This document shows positions 49,801-61,800 of a stretch of DNA of 64,000 bases, one piece after another (the stretch's first letter is position 1; every line of letters starts with the position of its first letter). The DNA lies in NCBI GenBank assembly GCA_907163375.1, contig CAJQUW010006099.1, positions 1-64,000 on the forward strand, in the 5' to 3' direction. The notes below the pieces were generated by a model. The model saw nothing but the letters and a program-made list of their open reading frames with translations, made no database searches and was not told where the DNA came from. The position numbers and the translations under genes are program-made. Source of the DNA: Prostheceraeus crozeri. Taxonomy: Eukaryota; Platyhelminthes; Polycladida; Euryleptidae.

Positions 49801-52800
49801 CTTGGGAATCCACATGCCGTTAGAGGAAGTTTTCATGTCTCCCCACACTCCTAATCTGGGATAGTGAGAATCAGTTGTTTACCTGGGCATTGACCGCAGC
49901 TTCGTGGACATCTTGTCTTCATGTCAGCAGAGTAACAGTAGCCACTGAGAGCATATTCTCTGCATCTGACCTCCCTATCCACACATGGAGCTGCAACATA
50001 GACATATGAGATAATACATACGAGCACAGAATATCGCAGAAATAGGAAGTGAAGTAATGCATTAGCTGATATTCAAACTTGAGTCCGAGGTACCTGAGAA
50101 ATGAGGAAATCAACTTCCATTGCATTGGAAGTCATCGAACCAGGATTGAAGTCTTCCCCCAAATGCTCGAAAATGAATGAAACTATTTCTGTTCGATCTT
50201 CGATATAATGCATGTTCTGATCAACTACATGTAATTGATTAGATGATTTCGAAACATTACTTTAAAATGCTGTTTACCACTTTCACATTTTCTTTCTTGC
50301 CAATTTTGGGATGAATGTCAGAGTTAATTCTATTTGAATATCAGCTGCAGTCACTGCAATGATTTGATGAATGAAATACTGTTCTTGTGAAAAGCAGTAT
50401 AAAGTCTCAGAAGCGTTTAAGAATGATAAACTTTGTTGAAAATTGACATTTAATAGTCACAAATCGAATTGACTATTAAGGTGATGTGATCAGGGTTTGA
50501 CATGATTATGCTGCCATACAATGTCATTTCGCAACTTCTCTTTCCAATGACATCTGGTGTCAGCTAGAATGATGAGTAAGTTTTTAATTTAGGTTATTTG
50601 AAATAATATCTTTGATTAGGACTCACGCTTTGTAGTCGTTGGTGGAGGAGTCACACCTGGGATGCCTGAAACAATGAAATTCGGCTACTTGAGGGAGTGG
50701 CGATGTGGTTTAGTTACCGATTAGTAGGAGAACATTAGGACAAGCATGTTAGCAAAGGTATGTGGTTCAGAATTGGTTAGTTGTTGCAAGAACTGGTTCA
50801 TAATTTGTTAGCTGTTAAAAGAACGACATGCAGCAGAGATTTGGTTGACTGTTGTTAGAATTGGTTAGTTAATAAAAGAGCTGTTTCAGAATTGGTTAGT
50901 TATTACTAGAATTGGTTAACTGCCTCTAGAATTTGTTAGTTGCTATCAGAAATGGCTCAGAATTGGTTAGTTGTTAAATGAACTGTTTCAAATGTGGTTA
51001 GCTGTTAAAAGAACTGTCTCAAAATTGGTCAGTGGCTATCAGAAGTGGTTCAGAATCTGGTAGCTGTTGCAAGAACACGTTCAGAATTATATAATTGTTG
51101 CAGCAAATGGATCAGAAATGGTTAGTTTTTGCAAGAATAGGTTAAGAAGTTTTTGTGCTCAGTGGGTGGAGATTTTCTAAAAGAAACTGGCCATCTTTAG
51201 TTAGTCATTAGCAGAAATTGCTAATGCACTTTAAGAATCGTTTCATCATTATTTTGCTGCCTTTAAAAAAGCTTCTCTGAACAATTCAGCTTCTTCAAAA
51301 ATTGTTGAAAGTCTGCTTGCTGCTACAGGAAATTGGTTCACAATTAGCTACACTGTAAATCGCTCGATGCCAATAACATACGAAGGATTCATATCAAAAT
51401 ATTTTTTTGACATATTTTTGTATCTATTTTTGTGCCTTTCGCATGATTTAAAGCCTTTTGTCAATAAAGATCGCTTTAAAGTTGCATAGCACTTACTAAT
51501 GCTTTGCAAGTAGTAAGATAATGACATTTAAGAGTCAAACTTACAATACTGAATTCGATTTCAATACATGTAAGTCTAAGGCATTTCATAAATTATCAGT
51601 TAGTATACAACCATCAACGTTTATGCGTTATGTAATTTTGAAATTAGGCATATTATCAATCCCAAATAAAAACACATTATAATTCATGAAAGCAAATATA
51701 GTTATGTTTAAGATACAGAAGTCAACATGGTAGCTCGAAAGTTATCTATCGTTCTAATGAAATGATGCTTATCTACTTAGTTCATGCAGTTGAGCTAATT
51801 ATGAGTCGTGTGAATGTCACTAGAAAAGTAGCAACGATGACATACGGCACTAATTTCAAAGCAACTCGAGTTCAGATAAAATACTCTAAATATCACGCCA
51901 TCCATAAGAATGCATATGACTGATATTACTGACAGAAATTATTTGAAAGTAGCATGTAATATATATAATTTTTTCGCTAGATGACTTAGAGATCTACAGA
52001 CGAAAGGCATACGAATGAGGACGAATTTGCATCGGGTCTCATACATAAAATATACCAACAACTCGTATTTCATCGTAAAATAGCCGATCACAAACGAAAA
52101 TAAGTGTGCTTTTGAATGAAAAAAAATACCAGATCTCTGTAAACATGCGAGAAACTCGTATCAAATGTTAGTTTGAAACTGCATGTGAATTTGGTATATG
52201 TTTGTATGTAATTTTCGCATCCAGCGATTTACAGTGTAGCTGCTTGACAAATGGCACTCTAAAGCCGATCTGGAGGAAGTTTCAGAACTTTTCGAGAAAG
52301 GTTCTGGAGAATGGTTCAGAGAATATCAGTGTAGTAACGCCTAGATATCGTCATGCTCGGAGTCAGTTGGATGCGAAAGAGAACTTGAAAAATATTTACA
52401 AGTTACCAAAATGTGAGTAATAGTAAATGGAAAGGGAACCGTTCACATCTGTTAGTGGAGTGGCAACCAGATGTAAAGCGAGCACTATTTTACCTGGACA
52501 ACCGCCACAGCTTCGTTTGCACTTTAGATAGATAGTAGGATCGTTGCAGTAACCCCGGATGGCATAACTCCGACAATCGGACATACCAACAAGATCGATG
52601 CATGGAGCTGAAAAGGATATGATCAAAAATCTCACAGCACTAATTTTAAAACCCGTGGCTGGAAATAGAGTTTCTGCTAAAAGCTAGGTAAAAGTCTTAA
52701 ACAGACTTGATAGGAGATGCAACCTAGGGAATTCAGCAGATGAATTTTGTCAAGCAGTGATTCGAAATATCGCAACCTTCACTCCATTTCTCTTCACTAA

Positions 52801-55800
52801 ATTCCCCCTATCTTCACTAAATGGATTTTATAATTTTGTTGTTCAAGATTATTGAATCTTGTGCAGTTTTCAATGTTTCATTTATACGCATCGACTTTAT
52901 AAGTATTTATAGAGAACGACTTCACAAGAACCTCATTATACGGTAGAAGGACGTGCATGATAGCTGGTGGATATCATCAAATTACTTCTCATGACTCACG
53001 TGGGGTAGTTGTAGGAGGTGGAGTTACTCCAGGAATGCCTGAAACAGAGAAATCGATAGATATGGCTTTGTTTAATTCAACGTAAATAGAGATCAGACGG
53101 TCACTATCACAGGTCCTGAGTCCCTAGATAGTGACCACTCCAATTGTCTTTCAACCACATCATATGGCACCTCATTGATCTGTCATCGGCCCCTGCATCA
53201 CACATTTCAGAGATCATGGACAGCTGCAGCAAAACTCATCCACAAGTCTTGGGCCCCAAATTTCCCTCATTGATCTGTCGTGGGATACCAGATCCACCTC
53301 ATTCACAGATCATGTGTCACTGCAATAGGCCTATCATCTCTCGTGATCCCCTTTCACAACTCGTGGGCCCCTACATCACCTGTTTCACAGATCAGTGGTA
53401 CCTGCAAACACCTTTTACAGGTAACAATACCACGCAGCACCTGATTCATAGGTCGTGGGTCCCCTGCAGCACCTGATTCATAGGTAATAGGCTTCTACAG
53501 CAGAACATTCATACATGTAGGTCCTGGGCCCCAACAGCATCCCTTTCACACGTCCTGGGCGCCTGCAGCATCGTTTCACAGGTCCTGGACCCCTGCAGCA
53601 CCGCTTTCACAGTTCCCTAACTCACCACATCCACCAGTTCTACTTGGGAATCCACATGCCGTTAGAGGAAGTTTTCATGTCTCCCCACACTCCTAATCTG
53701 GGATAGTGAGAATCAGTTGTTTACCTGGGCATTGACCGCAGCTTCGTGGACATCTTGTCTTCATGTCAGCAGAGTAACAGTAGCCACTGAGAGCATATTC
53801 TCTGCATCGGACCTCCCTATCCACACATGGAGCTGCAACATAGACATGTGAGATAATACATACGAGCACAGAATATCGCAGAAATAGGAAGTGAAGTAAT
53901 GCATTAGCTGATATTCAAACTTGAGTCCGGGGTACCTGAGAAATGAGGAAATCAACTTCCATTGCATTGGAAGTCATCGAACCAGGATTGAAGTCTTCCC
54001 CCAAATGCTCGAAAATGAATGAAACTATTTCTGTTCGATCTTCGATATAATGCATGTTCTGATCAACTACATGTAATTGATTAGATGATTTCGAAACATT
54101 ACTTTAAAATGCTGTTTACCACTTTCACATTTTCTTTCTTGCCAATTTTGGGATGAATGTCAGAGTTAATTCTATTTGAATATCAGCTGCAGTCACTGCA
54201 ATGATTTGATGAATGAAATACTGTTCTTGTGAAAAGCAGTATAAAGTCTCAGAAGCGTTTAAGAATGATAAACTTTGTTGAAAATTGACATTTAATAGTC
54301 ACAAATCGAATTGACTATTAAGGTGATGTGATCAGGGTTTGACATGATTATGCTGCCATACAATGTCATTTCGCAACTTCTCTTTCCAATGACATCTGGT
54401 GTCAGCTAGAATGATGAGTAAGTTTTTAATTTAGGTTATTTGAAATAATATCTTTGATTAGGACTCACGCTTTGTAGTCGTTGGTGGAGGAGTCACACCT
54501 GGGATGCCTGAAACAATGAAATTCGGCTACTTGAGGGAGTGGCGATGTGGTTTAGTTACCGATTAGTAGGAGAACATTAGGACAAGCATGTTAGCAAAGG
54601 TATGTGGTTCAGAATTGGTTAGTTGTTGCAAGAACTGGTTCATAATTTGTTAGCTGTTAAAAGAACGACATGCAGCAGAGATTTGGTTGACTGTTGTTAG
54701 AATTGGTTAGTTAATAAAAGAGCTGTTTCAGAATTGGTTAGTTATTACTAGAATTGGTTAACTGCCTCTAGAATTTGTTAGTTGCTATCAGAAATGGCTC
54801 AGAATTGGTTAGTTGTTAAATGAACTGTTTCAAATGTGGTTAGCTGTTAAAAGAACTGTCTCAAAATTGGTCAGTGGCTATCAGAAGTGGTTCAGAATCT
54901 GGTAGCTGTTGCAAGAACACGTTCAGAATTATATAATTGTTGCAGCAAATGGATCAGAAATGGTTAGTTTTTGCAAGAATAGGTTAAGAAGTTTTTGTGC
55001 TCAGTGGGTGGAGATTTTCTAAAAGAAACTGGCCATCTTTAGTTAGTCATTAGCAGAAATTGCTAATGCACTTTAAGAATCGTTTCATCATTATTTTGCT
55101 GCCTTTAAAAAAGCTTCTCTGAACAATTCAGCTTCTTCAAAAATTGTTGAAAGTCTGCTTGCTGCTACAGGAAATTGGTTCACAATTAGCTACACTGTAA
55201 ATCGCTCGATGCCAATAACATACGAAGGATTCATATCAAAATATTTTTTTGACATATTTTTGTATCTATTTGTGTGCCTTTCGCATGATTTAAAGCATTT
55301 TGTCAATAAAGATCGCTTTAAAGTTGCATAGCACTTACTATTGCTTTGCAAGTAGTAAGATAATGACATTTAAGAGTCAAACTTACAATACTGAATTCGA
55401 TTTCAATACATGTAAGTCTAAGGCATTGCATAAATTATCAGTTAGTATACAACCATCAACGTTTATGCGTTATGTAATTTTGAAATTAGGCATATTATCA
55501 ATCCCAAATAAAAACACATTATAATTCATGAAAGCAAATATAGTTATGTTTAAGATACAGAAGTCAACATGGTAGCTCGAAAGTTATCTATCGTTCTAAT
55601 GAAATGATGCTTATCTACTTAGTTCATGCAGTTGAGCTAATTATGAGTCGTGTGAATGTCACTAGACAAGTAGCAACGATGACATACGGCACTAATTTCA
55701 AAGCAACTCGAGTTCAGATAAAATACTCTAAATATCACGCCATCCATAAGAATGCACATGACTGATATTACTGACAGAAATTATTTGAAAGTAGCATGTA

Positions 55801-58800
55801 ATATATATAATTTTTTCGCTAGATGACTTAGAGATCTACAGACGAAAGGCATACGAATGAGGACGAATTTGCATCGGGTCTCATACATAAAATATACCAA
55901 CAACTCGTATTTCATCGTAAAATAGCCGATCACAAACGAAAATAAGTGTGCTTTTGAATGAAAAAAAATACCAGATCTCTGTAAACATGCGAGAAACTCG
56001 TATCAAATGTTAGTTTGAAACTGCATGTGAATTTGGTATATGTTTGTATGTAATTTTCGCATCCAGCGATTTACAGTGTAGCTGCTTGACAAATGGCACT
56101 CTAAAGCCGATCTGGAGGAAGTTTCAGAACTTTTCGAGAAAGGTTCTGGAGAATGGTTCAGAGAATATCAGTGTAGTAACGCCTAGATATCGTCATGCTC
56201 GGAGTCAGTTGGATGCGAAAGAGAACTTGAAAAATATTTACAAGTTACCAAAATGTGAGTAATAGTAAATGGAAAGGGAACCGTTCACATCTGTTAGTGG
56301 AGTGGCAACCAGATGTAAAGCGAGCACTATTTTACCTGGACAACCGCCACAGCTTCGTTTGCACTTTAGATAGATAGTAGGATCGTTGCAGTAACCCCGG
56401 ATGGCATAACTCCGACAATCGGACATACCAACAAGATCGATGCATGGAGCTGAAAAGGATATGATCAAAAATCTCACAGCACTAATTTTAAAACCCGTGG
56501 CTGGAAATAGAGTTTCTGCTAAAAGCTAGGTAATAGTCTTAAACAGACTTGATAGGAGATGCAACCTAGGGAATTCAGCAGATGAATTTTGTCAAGCAGT
56601 GATTCGAAATATCGCAACCTTCACTCCATTTCTCTTCACTAAATTCCCCCTATCTTCACTAAATGGATTTTATAATTTTGTTGTTCAAGATTATTAAATC
56701 TTGTGCAATTTTCAATGTTTCATTTATACGCATCGACTTTATAAGTATTTATAGAGAACGACTTCACAAGAACCTCATTATACGGTAGAAGGACGTGCAT
56801 GATAGCTGGTGGATATCATCAAATTACTTCTCATGACTCACGTGGGGTAGTTGTAGGAGGTGGAGTTACTCCAGGAATGCCTGAAACAGAGAAATCGATA
56901 GATATGGCTTTGTTTAATTCAACGTAAATAGAGATCAGACGGTCACTATCACAGGTCCTGAGTCCCTAGATCATCCACTCCAATTGTCTTTCAACCACAT
57001 CATATGGCACCTCATTGATCTGTCATCGGCCCCTGCATCACACATTTCAGAGATCATGGACAGTTGCAGCAAAACTCATCCACAAGTCTTGGGCCCCAAA
57101 TTTCCCTCATTGATCTGTCGTGGGATACCAGATCCACCTCATTCACAGATCATGTGTCACTGCAATAGGCCTATCATCTCTCGTGATCCCCTTTCACAAC
57201 TCGTGGGCCCCTACATCACCTGTTTCACAGATCAGTGGTACCTGCAAACACCTTTTACAGGTAACAATACCACGCAGCACCTGATTCATAGGTCGTGGGT
57301 CCCCTGCAGCACCTGATTCATAGGTAATAGGCTTCTACAGCAGAACATTCATACATGTAGGTCCTGGGCCCCAACAGCATCCCTTTCACACGTCCTGGGC
57401 GCCTGCAGCATCGTTTCACAGGTCCTGGACCCCTGCAGCACCGCTTTCACAGTTCCCTAACTCACCACATCCACCAGTTCTACTTGGGAATCCACATGCC
57501 GTTAGAGGAAGTTTTCATGTCTCCCCACACTCCTAATCTGGGATAGTGAGAATCAGTTGTTTACCTGGGCATTGACCGCAGCTTCGTGGACATCTTGTCT
57601 TCATGTCAGCAGAGTAACAGTAGCCACTGAGAGCATATTCTCTGCATCGGACCTCCCTATCCACACATGGAGCTGCAACATAGACATATGAGATAATACA
57701 TACGAGCACAGAATATCGCAGAAATAGGAAGTGAAGTAATGCATTAGCTGATATTCAAACTTGAGTCCGAGGTACCTGAGAAATGAGGAAATCAACTTCC
57801 ATTGCATTGGAAGTCATCGAACCAGGATTGAAGTCTTCCCCCAAATGCTCGAAAATGAATGAAACTATTTCTGTTCGATCTTCGATATAATGCATGTTCT
57901 GATGAACGACATGTAATTGATTAGATGATTTCGAAACATTACTTTAAAATGCTGTTTACCACTTTCACATTTTCTTTCTTGCCAATTTTGGGATGAATGT
58001 CAGAGTTAATTCTATTTGAATATCAGCTGCAGTCACTGCAATGATTTGATGAATGAAATACTGTTCTTGTGAAAAGCAGTATAAAGTCTCAGAAGCGTTT
58101 AAGAATGATAAACTTTGTTGAAAATTGACATTTAATAGTCACAAATCGAATTGACTATTAAGGTGATGTGATCAGGGTTTGACATGATTATGCTGCCATA
58201 CAATGTCATTTCGCAACTTCTCTTTCCAATGACATCTGGTGTCAGCTAGAATGATGAGTAAGTTTTTAATTTAGGTTATTTGAAATAATATCTTTGATTA
58301 GGACTCACGCTTTGTAGTCGTTGGTGGAGGAGTCACACCTGGGATGCCTGAAACAATGAAATTCGGCTACTTGAGGGAGTGGCGATGTGGTTTAGTTACC
58401 GATTAGTAGGAGAACATTAGGACAAGCATGTTAGCAAAGGTATGTGGTTCAGAATTGGTTAGTTGTTGCAAGAACTGGTTCATAATTTGTTAGTTGTTAA
58501 AAGAACTGTTTCAAAATTGGTTAGTTGTTAAAAGAACGACATGTAACTCAGAATTGTTTAGTTGCTATCAGAAATGGCTCAGAATTGGTTAGCCGCTATA
58601 AGAACTTGTTCATAACTAGTTAGTAGTCAAAATAGCTGGTTCAGAATTGCGCAGTTGCTATACGAATAGGTTCAGAATTGGTTAGTTGTTAAAATATCTG
58701 GTTCAGAATTGTTTAGTTGTTGCAAGAACTGATCCAGAATTGGCTAGTTGTTATAAGAAGTCGCTCAGAATTGTCTGGTAGTTACAACAATTGGCTCATA

Positions 58801-61800
58801 ATTGGCTATTAGTTGCAAGAACTGGTTCAGATTTGGTCAATGGCTGTCAGATTGGATCAGAATCAACTAGCTGTTGCAAGAACTGGTTTAGAATTGCCTA
58901 GCTGCTATAAGGATATAAGAGCAGGTTCAGAATTGTCTAGTTATTACAACAAATAGATTAGAATTGGCTATTTATTGGAAAAATTGGCTCAGGTGTTGTT
59001 GTGCTTATTAGGTGGAAATTTTCTAAAAGAGACTGTCCACATTTAACTAGTTATTAGCAGAAATTGCTCGTTCATCGTTTCATCGTTATTTTGTTGCAAT
59101 TAGAAATGCCTCTCAGAATTGCATTGAGTTTATAAAAATTGTTGAAAGTTCGATTGCTGCTACAAGCTTGACAAATGGCACTCAAAAGCCGATCTGGAGA
59201 AAGTTTCAGAACTTTTTCGAGAAAAGTTTTGGATAATGATTCAGAGAATATCAATGGATAGCAACGCCTAGATATCGTCATCCTCAGAGTCAGTTAGAGG
59301 AAAGAGCGACAGAGAGAACTTGGAAAATAATTGCAAGTGAGTCACAAAATGTGAGTAATAGTTAATTGAAAGGGAACCGTTCACATCTGTTAGTGGAGTG
59401 GCAATCAGATGGAAAGCGAGCACTATTTTACCTGGACAAGCTCCACAGCTTAAATGGCACTTTCTCTTAACATCGACGTAGGAGCACATGCCTTGCATTG
59501 CAAAGTTTCTGCAGTTGGTGTCAACATCTAAACACCGAATATCTGAAAGCAATGTCAACATGCTCAGGAATGCGATTCATTCTTTAATTCCGTCTTAACG
59601 GGCCAATATATCAAACCCGAAATATACTTTCCACCTAATAATCCGATTTTTTTATTTTATTTGAATAAACAAAAGCTAGAATTGTGTGCTGGTGGTGATT
59701 TCATTGACACGCCTATATAGACCCCGATCTAGGCCCGTGTAGGCCTCTTCCTCCCCCTTATGTCCATATCAAGAATCAAATTAGTGAAGCCAAATGCAAA
59801 TAAATTTATTCTGCCAACACAGCAATTCAATTGGCTGAAGATGGATGAATAACGATGGCTGTTTATAATCGTCAACAGCGCACATTTATCATGAAAGTTC
59901 TGCAACGGAGTGCGTAATCTTCCTTTCTTCACATATTTGCTTACAGTCCCGTGAAGCTCATGATTTTGCAGGTGTCTACATCTCTTGGAGAATTCAGAAC
60001 ACCAATAGACAATTCTATGATATCGCATCTTTAAGATAATCAGTCGTTTGTGTCATCAACTTAAAAATATTCTCTCATTTTCAAAGTCTCATTTGATACA
60101 TTTGAAAACAAATGGTCATCATGCTTGATGGATTCTTGGATTTGTGATATTTAATTAAATGTACTAATGATTAGAGCACCAGGTAGAGAATGGGCATTCT
60201 TATTTTTTATGAAATTTATACCGCCTAACGTATTCAATTCTCCGACGGCCGATTTGTCAGACTAAACGATGATACGTAGCAAAACAGCCAAGACTGTTTC
60301 ATCTTTTATGGTGCAATCCTGCTGAGCAAAATCTAGAGATATCGTTTCCTCTAACTTCTAATCCTTCCTGTCAACTTCTGATCTTACTGATCATGACCAT
60401 AATGTTTTATACGAGTAGAGGTGAGTTTTAATTAACATTAACAATGAATAATTAATAATAATTTTGAATTTCAAAGTTGGAAATTTGACTTCAGTTATTC
60501 ATCAATTCAACTTCACGACCAACTGATTGCATAATTAAGCACTGCAGATACCATGTTAAATAATGTATACTGTCTATAAAATCATACTTGTGCTTAACTC
60601 TCTAGACGATTTCAGTTTTGTAAAGAATCTTTGAAAAAGAGTTGCAGCAAGTATTTCTTATCTTCTTTTGCAGATAAAAGAAGAAGATGAACTATTTCAG
60701 TGCTTCATCAGTTCTACAAACTCAACGGCAATATTCCGGAATTCGTTCGGCAAGCATCACAAACTGTGTCCGGATTCGACAATCCGAGGGAGTTGAAGTG
60801 AACTAAGAATCACCTGATTTTTCCCCGAGTTAAACACAAACTTTTCTGTTGCTCCGCAAAAGATTGGACTTAAAAGACTAAACACAATTAATAAAAGTGC
60901 AGCGGAATGCACAAAAAGAAAAATAAAGAAGTTAAATAAAGAACTCTTATAACACCAAAGTTCGTTTCTGTTGGATGCCTGAATATACATAGGCATAATT
61001 CATACTATTTATAAAGTTAACCCTACCATTGTCAGTAGTACATGAACCATTCCTATCCCGGTACTCTAGATATCTCTGGGTTTATGACACTCACCTCTGG
61101 TAGTAGTTGGTGGCCTTGTCGGAGGAGCAGTTACTCGAGGAATGCCTGGATTGATAAAAGCAAAGTTCAATTACACAGACAGTGACAGCTACAAGTTGCG
61201 GAATTACCTGGGCATTCTCCACAGCTCAGTTTGCAGCGTCTCAGAACTTCGGCATTTGAACAATAACCATCCAGCGCATATTGTCTGCAATTGCCATCCA
61301 AATCCTCACAGCGAGCTGCAAAAGTCAGTGTCTACTCACTCATCGATATGTATCTGAATTACGTGCTTTCTAAAGTATTCTTGCGGTGTTCTTTTCATGA
61401 CAAATTCAGTGTATACTCGTAGACTTGTAACTGATAATCATTGCAGGTCTAAGTTAGTGGTGTGCATTAGCGGTCTGCAGTCGTCGGAGCTTCATCCACA
61501 GCACAATACGACGTTTTTCAGCCAATGCACGAACATGACACGACTCGAATACAAAGTTCAAACCGTCTGGTTCTAACACAAAAGTAACACGGCCTTCATT
61601 TTGGCGAGAATACAGAACAATAGCTTACTAAAGGTGGCTGCACAAGAAGACAGCTTAAAGAAAAAAAATTTGAGTTTGATTAAAAGTTCAGTGATTACTG
61701 TCAAACAGCCAAAGCGTTTTAGATATTTTCGTTGTGATACACCCAATGATAGCCCAAAAATTTGATACAAGTGATGATCCCAAATGCATTCAATTTTCAA

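Larger units (their letters stand above)
48836..58490. repeat. Tandem array of a 3.84-kb unit in the ShKT gene
   Basis: Units 48836-52676, 52677-56516 and 56517 to about 58490 are almost identical, including introns, minisatellites and exons (offsets 3,842 and 3,840-3,842). Each complete unit carries T-S(A)-T-S(B) exons. The right end then passes into an older, diverged unit (to about 59545), which suggests unequal crossing over between related units. A further diverged B exon lies at 48212. Confidence 0.95.

Noticed and set aside
49919-50125. 68-codon minus frame repeated at 53761 and 57601
   Set aside because: It overlaps the ShKT exon in another frame.
60757-60996. Hydrophobic minus frame as a possible signal-peptide exon
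   Set aside because: It lies downstream of several exons in transcription order and has no matching donor.
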